Positions 31,144 to 39,850 are shown, counted from the stretch's first letter. The stretch: 64,000 nt of DNA from Bog-756 sp963806455 (GCA_963806455.1 CAWDXZ010000002.1:558001-622000); one strand, 5' to 3'. The notes: generated by a model not told the origin, from the sequence alone. Program-made: numbers and translations.

Positions 31144-31626
31144 GTGTTGGGGGTGTTCTGCCCCAACTGCGGCCATCGCAATCCGGCGGGAGTCAACTTC
31201 TGCTCCTCGTGCGGCGCCGCGCTGGTCACCTCGGTGCCGGACACGTCGGTGTCGACCGCCCCGGTCGACGACCTGAGCGACGGCCTCGATGACGATGCGC
31301 AGATCGGCCTGCTCGAGCTCCCTCGCGGCGTCGGGATGCTCGTGGTGAAGCGTGGCACCGCCGTCGGTGCCCGGTTCCCCCTGGAGTCCCCGATCACCGT
31401 CGCCGGGCGCCACCCGGAGAGCGACATCTTTCTCGACGACGTGACCGTCTCCCGTCGACATGCCGAGTTCGTGACGACCGGCCAGGTCACCACGGTGCGG
31501 GACGTGGGCTCGCTCAACGGCACCTATGTGAACCGCGAGCGTATCGAGGAGGTCCGCCTGTCGAGCGGCGACGAGGTACAGATCGGGAAGTTCAAGCTCT
31601 TGTACCTGGTGGCAAGCGGCGAATGA
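31144..31626 (+). CDS. FHA-domain protein with N-terminal zinc ribbon (GarA/OdhI-like)
   Basis: 160 aa. Residues 5-25 form a zinc ribbon (CPNCGHRNPAGVNFCSSCG, four Cys). Residues about 65-155 are an FHA phosphothreonine-binding domain with GRHPESDIFLDD, SRRHAEF and GSLNGTYVNRERI. By position (gcvH-X-merR-DUF151) and FHA similarity it corresponds to mycobacterial GarA (Rv1827), which binds and controls 2-oxoglutarate dehydrogenase, glutamate dehydrogenase and glutamate synthase according to kinase signals. The ETTS-type phosphorylation motif of GarA/OdhI is not seen in the N-terminal part, which instead reads DTSVSTAP. The GTG at 31144 follows a GGAGGTGGGAG ribosome site; GTG 31129 is in frame but lies inside it. 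Confidence 0.85.
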   Translation: MLGVFCPNCGHRNPAGVNFCSSCGAALVTSVPDTSVSTAPVDDLSDGLDDDAQIGLLELPRGVGMLVVKRGTAVGARFPLESPITVAGRHPESDIFLDDVTVSRRHAEFVTTGQVTTVRDVGSLNGTYVNRERIEEVRLSSGDEVQIGKFKLLYLVASGE

Positions 31627-31666
31627 CGCCCCGGAGGGAACGGCTCATCCACGACGGGAACCTCGG

Positions 31667-32839
31667 ATGAGCGCGAGGTCCTACATGTCGATCGGCGACG
31701 TCTTGACCCTGCTCCGCCAGGAGTTTCCGGATGTGACCATCTCGAAGATCCGGTTCCTGGAGAGCCAGGGGCTGGTGAACCCGGAACGGACACCGTCGGG
31801 CTACCGCAAATTCTACGAGCACGACGTCGAGCGGCTCCGGTGGGTGCTGCGCCAGCAGCGGGAGCACTTCCTGCCGCTCAAGGTGATCAAGGACAGGCTG
31901 GACGACGAGCCCGGCGGTCCCGAGGAGACCGGGACCGAACCGCCGGACGAGAGCGGCGTGGCCACCCCGGCCGCGGGCCGGGCCGCGCCCGACGGCCACG
32001 CGCAGCCGGCGGAGGAACACGCGGCCGGCTCGCCCGTGCTGGTGGGGCAGCGGTCGTCGGCGGAGCGGGTGGCGGGGTCGACCCTGCCCGGCATCGACTC
32101 GACGGTCAACGCCGCGTCGACGGGCCGGCCGCGGGCCGCGGCTGCGGTGGGGGGACCACCGCCCGCGGCGGTCGGGGCGGCAACCGGGGCATTGACAAGG
32201 CGCGCCGTGGCCGGGGGAGGCGAGCCGACACCGCCGAGCGGGGCCGACGCCCCGGCCGGCTCGGCGGCGCGGCGCCAGCGCCCATCGGCGGCAGGGGCAC
32301 CGGAGCCGGCCGCGCCAACCGGACGCGGCAAGGGTGCTGCCCCGACACGCGAGGCGTCCGAGGAGACCCGGCCTGCAGCCAAGGGTGCCACCGAGTCGTC
32401 ACGCCCGCCGTCCAAGGCAGCGGGGTCGGGGTCGGGGTCCGGACCGGGCGGTCCGGGCGGGGCCAGCCTCTCGGTCGACGAGCTGTCGTCCGCCTGCGGG
32501 CTGGAGGTCAACGTCCTGCGGGAGCTGGAGGAGTACGGGTTGATCGTCCCGACCAATGTCGCCGGCGTCGAGAGCTTCGGTGAAGAGGCGCTGGCCGTGG
32601 CCCAATTGGCTGCCCAATTCGCCCGGTTCGGCATCGAGCCCCGGCATCTGCGCCTGTACAAGAACGCCGCCGACCGCGAGGCCGGGTTCGTGGAGCAGAT
32701 CGTCCTCCCGCTGGTGCGCCAGCGGAATCCCGACGCCCGGGCCCGGGCCCACGAGACCGCCGATGAGCTGGCGCTATTGGGACAGCAGTTGCGGAGCTCG
32801 CTGCTTCGCAGCGCCCTGGGAGGCCTGCTGGACGGGTGA
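31667..32839 (+). CDS. MerR-family regulator with internal low-complexity linker (Rv1828-like)
   Basis: 390 aa. The N-terminal 75 residues are a MerR winged helix (YMSIGDVLTLLRQEF, then ISKIRFLESQGLVNPERTPSGYRKFYEHD). The last 125 residues (LSVDELSSACGLEVNVLREL to the end) match the C-terminal part of the mycobacterial Rv1828 type, including ARFGIEPRHLRLYKNAADRE. Between them lie about 190 residues rich in Ala, Gly, Pro, Thr and Arg, whereas Rv1828-type proteins are only about 250 aa in all. The linker is continuous coding with no stop, so it looks like a real expansion. Its place between the FHA protein and DUF151 is conserved in actinobacteria. Target genes are unknown. Confidence 0.85.
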   Translation: MSARSYMSIGDVLTLLRQEFPDVTISKIRFLESQGLVNPERTPSGYRKFYEHDVERLRWVLRQQREHFLPLKVIKDRLDDEPGGPEETGTEPPDESGVATPAAGRAAPDGHAQPAEEHAAGSPVLVGQRSSAERVAGSTLPGIDSTVNAASTGRPRAAAAVGGPPPAAVGAATGALTRRAVAGGGEPTPPSGADAPAGSAARRQRPSAAGAPEPAAPTGRGKGAAPTREASEETRPAAKGATESSRPPSKAAGSGSGSGPGGPGGASLSVDELSSACGLEVNVLRELEEYGLIVPTNVAGVESFGEEALAVAQLAAQFARFGIEPRHLRLYKNAADREAGFVEQIVLPLVRQRNPDARARAHETADELALLGQQLRSSLLRSALGGLLDG

Positions 32840-32914
32840 CCGGCCGGATCGGCGGCGGACGATCGGCGCCGTTGATTCCCGCCCCGCGTGATCGCACCAG
32901 GGCCCGGCGGCGAG

Positions 32915-32920
32915 TAGTTT
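32915..32920 (+). promoter_or_regulatory. -10 box for leaderless DUF151 mRNA
   Basis: TAGTTT ends 6 bases before the ATG at 32927. No ribosome site is present between them. Confidence 0.45.
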
Positions 32921-32926
32921 GGGCCC

Positions 32927-33448
32927 ATGGTCGAAGTCCGACTACGGGCGGTGCGGGTGGACCTGCAGTCCAATACGCCCGTGCTGCTGCTCCAGGAGTC
33001 GGAGGGGCTGGGCCGGACCCTTCCCATCTTCATCGGCGCGCCGGAGGCGACGGCCATCGCCTTCGCCCTCCAGGGCATGGACACCCCTCGTCCCATGACC
33101 CACGACCTGATCCGCGACCTGCTGGACGCCCTGGGGGCCGACGTGATCAGGGTGGTGATCACCGAGCTCAAGACGGCAACCTATTTCGCCGAGATCGTCC
33201 TCCGGCACGGAGACCGGGAGGTCCCGGTGTCCTCGCGGCCCTCGGACGCGGTGGCGGTGGCCGTGCGGGCCGGAGCCCCCTTGTTCGTGGCCGACGACCT
33301 CATGGACAGCGAAGGAATCATGTTGGCTGTCGACGAGGAGGATGGCGACGACGACGCCGATGATGCCGACGGCTCGAACCCCGACGAGCTGGTCGGCGAG
33401 TTCCGGACCTTCCTCGACTCCATACGGCCCGAGGACTTCTCCTCCTGA
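32927..33448 (+). CDS. Bifunctional nuclease family protein (DUF151)
   Basis: 173 aa. The conserved core runs from LLLQESEGLGRTLPIFIGAPEATAIA to VPVSSRPSDAVAVAVRAGAPLFVADDLMD, which defines the DUF151/BFN domain; plant members cut DNA and RNA. The tail is strongly acidic (repeated DDAD) with an ordinary helical end (LVGEFRTFLDSIRPEDF). It corresponds to Rv1829 of Mycobacterium in both domain and place. The start follows a TAGTTT box directly, so the gene has its own promoter rather than depending on merR, from which it is separated by 87 bases. Confidence 0.9.
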   Translation: MVEVRLRAVRVDLQSNTPVLLLQESEGLGRTLPIFIGAPEATAIAFALQGMDTPRPMTHDLIRDLLDALGADVIRVVITELKTATYFAEIVLRHGDREVPVSSRPSDAVAVAVRAGAPLFVADDLMDSEGIMLAVDEEDGDDDADDADGSNPDELVGEFRTFLDSIRPEDFSS

Positions 33449-33513
33449 GCCGGCCGCACCTCGGACGGTTTCGGCTGTCCGAGCGACGCAGCTGCGGCGA
33501 GGGACGGGCGCCG

Positions 33514-34173
33514 GTGAGCCGTCGGCACCTCGGGGGGCTGACCGCCCTGGCCCTGGCCGGCCTCCTGGCCGCCTGCTCATCGGGACCGTCCTCCACGGGG
33601 ACCACCGGGAGCACCAGCCGGGCAGCCGGCGGTACGACCACCACCGCCCACCCGACCACCACCTCCGGTGGTCCGACCACGTCCGGTGGCCCGACCACGT
33701 CGACCCAGTCGGGGCCGGCCCCCTGCCCGGCGAGCAGCCTCAGCGGCAATCTGGCCGGGAGCACCGGCGCGGCGGGGACCATCGAGACGACGGTGGCCCT
33801 GAAGAGCACCTCGGCATCGACTTGTGTCGTGGAGGGCTACCCCGGGCTGCTCCTCCTCGGGCCGGGGGGATCCAGCCTCCCGACGACCGTGCAGCGCGGT
33901 GGCAGCTACGGCTTCACCAACCTGGCCCAGGCCCCGGTGACCCTGGCCGCCGGACAGTCGGCTTACTTCAACATCGGCTATTCGGACGTGCCGGTCGGGG
34001 GCGAGACGAGCTGTCCGGCCTCGACGGCCCTCGAGATCACGCCGCCCAACGCCACCGACCATCTGGTGATCACCGCCGCGCTGAGCCCCTGCGGGGGCGG
34101 CAGCATGGCCGTGTCCCCCGTCTTCGGCGCGACCGGTACCGACAGCCAGTCGACCGCGCCGCCGACCGGCTGA
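33514..34173 (+). CDS. DUF4232-like lipoprotein
   Basis: 219 aa from GTG 33514. The signal sequence ALALAGLLAACSS holds a lipobox (LAAC, Cys near residue 21), followed by a 45-residue Thr/Gly/Ser spacer rich in TTSGGP repeats. The C-terminal 150 residues read as a beta-sandwich with four cysteines (CPAS, TCVVEGYPGLLLLGPGG, SCPAS, PCGGG) in the style of DUF4232 domains of actinobacteria. Expected to be anchored on the outer face of the membrane. Function unknown. Confidence 0.75.
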   Translation: MSRRHLGGLTALALAGLLAACSSGPSSTGTTGSTSRAAGGTTTTAHPTTTSGGPTTSGGPTTSTQSGPAPCPASSLSGNLAGSTGAAGTIETTVALKSTSASTCVVEGYPGLLLLGPGGSSLPTTVQRGGSYGFTNLAQAPVTLAAGQSAYFNIGYSDVPVGGETSCPASTALEITPPNATDHLVITAALSPCGGGSMAVSPVFGATGTDSQSTAPPTG

Positions 34174-34230
34174 TCGGCGCCCGGCCGGCCGACCGACTGG
34201 CTGTCGGCCGCCGCCCGGGCGGACTCGGGG

Positions 34231-35283
34231 CTACGGCTGACCTCGGTGGCCCGTCGACCCGCCGGGGCGGACCAGCATCCGACCCCTCGCCCCGCCGGCC
34301 AGGATGAGCTCGAGGGCGGGTGCCAACCGATCGAGACCCAGCTCGTCGTGGACCATGCCGTCGACGAGCTCGGGTGGCCAGGCCGTGGCCATCGCCTCCC
34401 ACACGGCCCGGCGCTCGGCGGCCGGCGTGAGGACGCTGTCGACGCCCAGGAGGGCGGCGTTGCGCACGATGAAGGGATAGACCGTGGTCTCGAGCGCATG
34501 GCCGCCCGTGAGCCCACTGGCCGCCACCGCCGCCCCGTAGCGGAGGGTGCGGAGCACGGCGGCCAGCGTGGGCCCGCCCACGCAGTCGACCGCCCCGGCC
34601 CACCGCTCGGGCCCGAGGGTGCGACCCGGTGCATCGGCCAGGTCGTGGCGGTCGATGACCTCAGCCGCCCCGAGGCCGGTGAGATAGGAGCGTGCGGAGG
34701 GCTTGCCGCTGCTGGCCACCACCTCGTAGCCCCGCCCGGCGAGCAGGGACACCGCCATGCTCCCCACCCCGCCCGTCGCCCCGGTCACCAGGACCGGCCC
34801 GTCGCCGGGCGCCAGCCCGTGGTGCTCGAGCCGGGCCAGGGAGAGGGCGGCGGTGAAACCGGCCGTCCCGAGGACGGCGGCCCGCCGGGCGGTGAGTCCG
34901 ACGGGTAGGGGGACGATCCACTGGGCCGGCACCCGAGCCAGCTCGGCGAACCCCCCGTGCCGGGCCACCCCGAGGTCGTAGCCGTGGACGATGACCTCCA
35001 GCCCGACCGGGACGGATGGCGCCTCGGAGGCGACGACGGTCCCCACCAGGTCGACGCCGGGCACCAGTGGGGAGATCCGGGCCACCCGGTTGCCCGGCCG
35101 GGTCACCATCCCGTCCTTGTAGTTGACGGCCGACCAGTCGACGGACACGGTGACCTCGCCGGGCGGCAGGTCGGCTGGCCGCAGGGTCCGTACACCGGCA
35201 TCGACGGAGTCGCCGGCCCGCTCGACCACGAAGGCCGAGAACCCGGTGGACGGTGCTTCGGCCGGCGCTGGGCGGGAGTCCAT
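34231..35283 (-). CDS. Zinc-independent quinone/acrylyl-CoA reductase, YhdH/AcuI family
   Basis: 350 aa medium-chain dehydrogenase/reductase. It starts at ATG 35283. The GroES-like half includes VSVDWSAVNYKDGMVTRPGN and VPGVDLVGTVV, and the NADPH-binding half has VLVTGATGGVGSMAVSLLAGRGY with the GATGGVG motif near residue 170. The family reduces acrylyl-CoA or related quinone-like enones using NADPH. No zinc-ligand cysteines are seen. The same frame is open far upstream on this strand, but that part is antisense to the S9 peptidase. It diverges from the peptidase gene with only 21 bases between starts. Confidence 0.87.
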   Translation of the reverse strand: MDSRPAPAEAPSTGFSAFVVERAGDSVDAGVRTLRPADLPPGEVTVSVDWSAVNYKDGMVTRPGNRVARISPLVPGVDLVGTVVASEAPSVPVGLEVIVHGYDLGVARHGGFAELARVPAQWIVPLPVGLTARRAAVLGTAGFTAALSLARLEHHGLAPGDGPVLVTGATGGVGSMAVSLLAGRGYEVVASSGKPSARSYLTGLGAAEVIDRHDLADAPGRTLGPERWAGAVDCVGGPTLAAVLRTLRYGAAVAASGLTGGHALETTVYPFIVRNAALLGVDSVLTPAAERRAVWEAMATAWPPELVDGMVHDELGLDRLAPALELILAGGARGRMLVRPGGSTGHRGQP

Positions 35284-35304
35284 CGCGGGTACCGTACTGA
35301 GTTC

Positions 35305-37348
35305 ATGGGAGCCCGGCACGAGCCCCGGGGGCCGGGGGCCGGGGCCCGGGGCATGGTCGCCCGGGCCGGTTGGTGGCCCTCCCCGTGGTCGGCGGCCGCG
35401 GCGGCGGCCGGCAGGATCAGCCGGAGCGGATTGCAGGTGGTGGGGGACTCGGCCTTCTGGACCGAGAGCCGCCCGGCCGAGAGCGGTCGCCAGGTGGTCG
35501 TGCGGGCCCGTCCCGGCGGGGTGCCGACGGAGGTCTCGCCCCCCGGCGTCAGCGTCCGCACCCGGTTGCACGAGTACGGCGGCGCGGCGGCCACGGTGTG
35601 GGGCGACGCCCTGTGCTACGTCGACCAGGAGAGCCAGCAGTGGTTCCGGGTGCCGCTCGATCCGGGCCGCGGCCGGTCGGATGGACCGGTGCGGCTCACG
35701 CCCGCGGACCCGGCGGGGGGTGCCCGCACCCGGTACGCCGACGGCCGGATGACCCCTTCGGGCCGCTGGCTCGTCTGTGTGGCGGAGCTGAGCGACGGCG
35801 GGGCCACCGGGCACCGGCTGGTGGCGGTGGCTGCCGACGGTTCGCAGCGGGTGGTGCCACTGGACGCCGACGGGGACTTCGTGGCCGCACCCCGGCCGTC
35901 CCCGGACGGCCGGTGGCTGGCCTGGGTCCGGTGGGACCACCCGTCGATGCCCTGGGACAGCTCCGCGCTCTGGCTGGCGGGACTGGAGGAGTCGGATTCG
36001 GCCCTCGCCGTCCGCGACCCCCGACCGGTGGCCGGGGGGACGGGCTCCTCGGTCGGCCAGCCCAGCTGGAGTGACGACGGGAGCCTGACGTTCGTCGACG
36101 ACCGGACCGGATGGTGGCTGCCCTATCGGCTGGCACCGACGGCCACCGGGAGGGCCGGGTCTGGCCGGCCCCTGGTCGACCTCGAGGCCGAGTTCCATTC
36201 GCCCGACTGGGTCCTCGGGCAGTCGACCATGGCCGAGCTGGGAGACGGCTCGCTGGTCTGCCGGGCCCGCCGCGACGGCCGGGACCAGCTCGTGCGGCTC
36301 CGACCTCCGGGGCGTCCCGATGGCGGTGGGTGGCACGCCGAGGTGGTGGACCAGCCGTGCCTCAGCCTGGCCGCCGTGGCGGCCGGCCCGGACGGACGGG
36401 AGACGGTCCTCGTCATCGGGTCCACCCCGACCGAGGCGCACGCCGTCCTCGAGCTCGGCGTGGGGGACCGGCCGTGGGTCCGGCGGGTCTCGCCGGAGCC
36501 GACCGTGGTCGTCCCGGCCGGAGACGTCTCGATCGGCCGGCCCTTCACCGCCCCGACCGGGGCCGGCCCGGTGCCGGGCCTGTTCTTCGAGCCGACCAAC
36601 GAGAGGGTGCCGGCCGACCCCCTGGCGGGGCCGCCGCCGGTGGTGGTCTTCTGCCACGGCGGCCCGACCTCCTCCGTCGAGCCCGGGTGGGACCCCGTGG
36701 TGCAGTTCTTCACCAGCCACGGGCTGGCCGTCGCCGCCGTCGACTACCGGGGCAGCAGTGGCCATGGCCGCGCCTACCGGCAACGGCTGCTCGGACGGTG
36801 GGGGGAGGCCGACGTCGACGACTGCGTGCAGTACGCCCTGGCCCTCGGGCGGGACGGGATGGTCGACCCGAGCCGCATGGCCATCCGGGGCACCAGTGCC
36901 GGGGGGCTCACCGCGCTCGGGGGCGCTGGTGCGGGCCGACTGCTTCGCCGGGGCTGTCTCGTGGTACGGGGTGACCGACCTCGAGGCCCTGGTGGCGGAC
37001 ACCCACGACTTCGAGTCCCACTACGTCGACTCGCTGATCGGACCGTGGCCGGAGGCGGTCGACACCTACCGGGCCCGATCGCCGATCCACCACCCGGACC
37101 GGGTGTCGGGCCAGGTGCTGCTCCTGCAGGGTTCCGAGGATCCCGTGGTCCCGGCCGACCAGTCCGAGCGCTTCGCCGCCCGGCTGGCGGCGCACGGGGT
37201 GCCCTGCCGGTTGGTGCTGTTCGAGGGGGAGTCCCACGGCTTTCGCCGGGCCGAGACGATCGAGGCCAGTCTCACCGCCGAGCTCGACTTCTACCGGTCC
37301 CTGTTCGCCGCTGTACCCGGGCCCGAGGGGTCCGCCGCGGCCGACTGA
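35305..37348 (+). CDS. S9 prolyl oligopeptidase-type peptidase, frameshifted near 36920
   Basis: About 680 aa when the two frames are joined. The N-terminal part is a WD/propeller-like domain (MTPSGRWLVCVAE, PSPDGRWLAWVRWDHP, PSWSDDGSLTFVDD), which gates the active site in this family. The alpha/beta hydrolase domain follows: VVFCHGGPTSS, the nucleophile elbow GTSAGG (Ser near residue 532), then after the frame change QGSEDPVVP (Asp) and GESHGF (His). The shift falls at a G5 run (36919-36923); one G fewer restores GGLTALGALVRADCF. Without the correction the first frame runs on into the next gene and gives a false fusion of about 1.3 kb residues. Substrates are probably small peptides. Confidence 0.82.
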
Positions 37349-37386
37349 GCCTCGGGGCGCGGTGTCGGCCTGGTCGAGAGGCCCCG

Positions 37387-38898
37387 ATGGTACCCTCGAC
37401 CGTGGTGTCCGATTCGGTCCACCGGGGTGGCTCGTCACCGCAGGCGGGTCGGGGCTGGACCGTCGGTCGAGCCTTGGCCCACCGTTCCCTCCGGGTCCTC
37501 GGGTCCCTCTCGCCCGAAGGGCGGGACGCCTTCCTGTACGGCTGCTCTGCCGTGTTCGCCGCCGGGACCGGCCTGTTGGTGGGTATCCCGCTCTACCGGC
37601 AGTGGGGCCAGATGGCGGTCGGACCCTATGCCGCGGCCACCGGGCTCATGGCCCTGGTGGCTGCCGGCGCCGGCCGCCACCCCCGTGCCCCGAGCACGGC
37701 CCGCAAGGCCGCCCGGGTCGTCGCCTTCCTCATCGTCTTGTTCGGGGCGACCGTCATCCCCCTGACCATGGAGGTCATCTGGCGCTCGGAGGGCAACCCC
37801 GCCCTCCACGTGCAGCCCGAGGTAGTGGTGGTCGAGCAGGCCGGGGCCCGGGCCGCTGCTGGAAACGACCCCTACCGCACGGTCGATCGCAACGGTCACG
37901 TGGTCATCCATCAGCAGGCCGAGCCGACCTATGAGCTCTACTACCCGTACCTGCCCGGGATGGTGGTCTTCGGGTTGTCGAGCGATGCCAGGGGCGAACC
38001 GCGGCTGACGGACGCCCGTATCCAATTCCTGGTGTTCACCGCCGTCGTGGGCCTGGCGGCCCTGGGCCGCCTCCGACCGAGGACCGACGCACGGCTCCGG
38101 GCCCTGCAGGTCCTCACCGTGCTCCCCACCGCCGCCCTCCCCCTGGCCACCGGCGGGGACGACATGCCGGTGGTCGCCCTCATGCTGGCCGGACTGGTGG
38201 CACTCCAACGGCGCCGGCCGGTCCTGGCCGGCCTGGCCATCGGCGGCGCGGCCTGCCTCAAGTTCACCGCTTGGCCGCTGGTGGTGTTCGCCCTGTTCGC
38301 GGCCGGTGACCGGTACCGCCGCCGGGCCGTCGGCCGCTATGTGGTGGGGGTGATGGCGCTCGTTCTCCCGGTGATCCTCCCCTTCGCCGTCCGCAATCCC
38401 GCTGCCTTCGCCGACAACGTCATCCGGTTCCCCCTGGGGCTCGCCGGGGTGTCCTCACCGGCGGCCAGTGCCCTGCCGGGCCACATCCTCATCGCCCTGG
38501 TGCCGGGCGCCCATCGGGCCTACGTGCTGATCGTCGGGCTGGCCGGTGCCGTCGCCCTCATCTGGCACCTGCGGCGCCGGCCGCCGGCCAACGCGGCGGA
38601 GGTGGCCTCCCTCACCGGGTGGGTCATGCTGATCGCCATCCTGGTGGCGCCGGCCACCCGGGTCGGCTACCTGCTCTATCCCATCAACCTGTTCGTGTGG
38701 GCCTGGATGCTCCGGCGGTCCGACGAGCCTCCGGTGCCGGCCGGGGCCCCCAGCCGGTCATCGGCCGGTGCGACCCGGTCGGTGCCGGTGGCGGCCGGCG
38801 CTCAGCTGTTGTCGTCGGACAGCTGGAAGAGCTCGACGGAGAACGGGGTCACGCCGGCAGACGTGGTGGGCGACACCACCGCGCCCACCTCCCAGTAG
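37387..38898 (+). CDS. GT87/DUF2029-type polytopic membrane protein (putative mannosyltransferase)
   Basis: Up to 503 aa with about ten hydrophobic segments. The first periplasmic loop has GNDPYRTVD and YELYYPYLPGMVVFGL, the latter close to the pattern of alpha-mannosyltransferases that use polyprenyl-phosphate mannose; TGGDDMPVVALML follows. The ATG 37387 start is conventional, but TACCCT (37391-37396) lies 5 bases before the GTG at 37402, so a leaderless start there is likely. Expected to add sugars to lipid or glycan in the envelope, but the catalytic Asp cannot be fixed with confidence. Its 3' end overlaps the convergent anchored protein gene by 97 bases, an unusually long overlap. Confidence 0.7.
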   Translation: MVPSTVVSDSVHRGGSSPQAGRGWTVGRALAHRSLRVLGSLSPEGRDAFLYGCSAVFAAGTGLLVGIPLYRQWGQMAVGPYAAATGLMALVAAGAGRHPRAPSTARKAARVVAFLIVLFGATVIPLTMEVIWRSEGNPALHVQPEVVVVEQAGARAAAGNDPYRTVDRNGHVVIHQQAEPTYELYYPYLPGMVVFGLSSDARGEPRLTDARIQFLVFTAVVGLAALGRLRPRTDARLRALQVLTVLPTAALPLATGGDDMPVVALMLAGLVALQRRRPVLAGLAIGGAACLKFTAWPLVVFALFAAGDRYRRRAVGRYVVGVMALVLPVILPFAVRNPAAFADNVIRFPLGLAGVSSPAASALPGHILIALVPGAHRAYVLIVGLAGAVALIWHLRRRPPANAAEVASLTGWVMLIAILVAPATRVGYLLYPINLFVWAWMLRRSDEPPVPAGAPSRSSAGATRSVPVAAGAQLLSSDSWKSSTENGVTPADVVGDTTAPTSQ

Positions 38899-39437
38899 AA
38901 GCCGTCGCCGCTGCCCTTCTTGGCCAGGACCTCGGTGTCCTGGCCGCCGGTCTTGCCGATGCCTGCCCCGGCGTAGATGACCCGCCACCCGAGCCGAGGC
39001 AGGAGGGCCCGGTAGAGATCGACCACCTGGCCCGTGCCCAGCCCGGTGGTGAACGAGACGGTCCGGTCGAACTGGGCCTGGCCCTGGTCGCCGTTGACGA
39101 AGTGGGTGACGGAGCTGCCGGACGGCACCGCCATGTTGTCCAGGATGTCGGCCGGAGGCTCACTCGGGGTCACGATGGACTTCATGGCCGTCCTCGCCGG
39201 CGTCAACGGCACGACGGTGCCGCCGGGGATGGCCACGGACCGGAGCGTGGTCGTCGGGGCGCTGCCCGAGTCGAGGGCCGAGCCCACCACCCCGGCAACG
39301 ACGATGAAGACGGCGATCCCGAGCACGATGAGGGCCGGTCCTCGGATCGACAATGGCTGGAAGCGGGGGCCGGCCGGGTCGCCCTCCTGCGCCCTGTCTG
39401 GGGACGCGGACTCCAGCTCCCGAGGCGTGGTGACCAT
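38802..39437 (-). CDS. Membrane-anchored protein of unknown function
   Basis: 211 aa. A 30-residue cytoplasmic head, one transmembrane helix (GPALIVLGIAVFIVVAGVVGSAL, shown by its hydrophobic run at residues 33-55), then an external domain. The outer part reads VPSGSSVTHFVNGDQGQAQFDRTVSF and LYRALLPRLGWRVIYAGAGIGKTGGQ, suggestive of a small alpha/beta fold, but I recognise no family. A TAGCAT box lies 9 bases before the ATG. It converges with the GT87-like gene and overlaps its last 97 bases. Confidence 0.65.
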   Translation of the reverse strand: MVTTPRELESASPDRAQEGDPAGPRFQPLSIRGPALIVLGIAVFIVVAGVVGSALDSGSAPTTTLRSVAIPGGTVVPLTPARTAMKSIVTPSEPPADILDNMAVPSGSSVTHFVNGDQGQAQFDRTVSFTTGLGTGQVVDLYRALLPRLGWRVIYAGAGIGKTGGQDTEVLAKKGSGDGFYWEVGAVVSPTTSAGVTPFSVELFQLSDDNS

Positions 39438-39539
39438 GACGTCACCATGCTACGGCCCTCCGCCCGACCCGACGCCTCGCCCAGGCGCGCCGCCCGACGA
39501 GCCGGTCCGACCCGGAGCCGACGTGCCGTGGGTCTCCGA

Positions 39540-39595
39540 CCACAGTCAGCTGTGACCGCCATCACGGAGAGAGGTCGACCAATCACAGACTGTGA
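39540..39595. promoter_or_regulatory. Cluster of TGTGA/TCACA palindromes
   Basis: Three overlapping or adjacent dyads lie here: CACAGTCAGCTGTG (about 39541-39554), TGTGACCGCCATCACG (about 39550-39565, matching the TGTGA-N6-TCAC layout of Crp/FNR-family operators) and TCACAGACTGTGA (about 39583-39595). They precede a TTGACA box at 39623. A regulator-binding role is inference. Confidence 0.35.
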
Positions 39596-39622
39596 GACTC
39601 CCAGTTCACCTGCGGTTTACTT

Positions 39623-39770
39623 TTGACATCCGATCATTCACAATGCGATGAGCATTGACGGGCGTCCCGAGCCCGCCAACAGCGGAGGGGTACGGATCCT
39701 GCGGCACCGGCGGAAGGATCATGTGGGATAAGGGGGGGAAGTGGCCGGGTCGTCAAGACCCGGCCACTTT
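39623..39770 (+). ncRNA. Candidate small RNA between a TTGACA box and a strong terminator hairpin
   Basis: No CDS fits 39438-39850. TTGACA (39623-39628) is a good -35 box, but the -10 region at the right distance is poor (CGATGA) and CACAAT at 39640 is an alternative. The stretch 39650-39735 can fold (for example GATCCT with AGGATC around 39697-39725), and the stem at 39740-39768 would end a transcript. No known RNA family (SRP, 6S, tmRNA, TPP or cobalamin riboswitch) was recognised. It may be nothing more than the shared 3' end of flanking genes. Confidence 0.25.
39740..39770. terminator. Strong hairpin terminator between candidate RNA and thiD
   Basis: Perfect 12-bp inverted repeat AGTGGCCGGGTC / GACCCGGCCACT with a GTCAA loop, followed on the plus strand by TT. 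It lies 80 bases past the thiD stop, so it can also end the minus-strand thi operon. Confidence 0.7.
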
Positions 39771-39850
39771 GCATCCGGGCGCCGGGCCCGACCGAGCGCG
39801 GACGTATCCCGGACGGTTGGGCGGCCGGCCGCGCCGGCCGCGCCGCACGC

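Noticed and set aside
34957..38898. Single 1313-residue frame joining an S9 peptidase to a membrane glycosyltransferase
   Set aside because: The frame only runs on because of the one-base change near 36920. The correct peptidase end, with its Asp and His residues, is in another frame and stops at 37348, before the second gene starts.
39640..39770. SRP RNA, because of a CGGAAGGA stretch near 39711
   Set aside because: The flanking GGTCAGG and AGCAGCC parts of the SRP core are missing.
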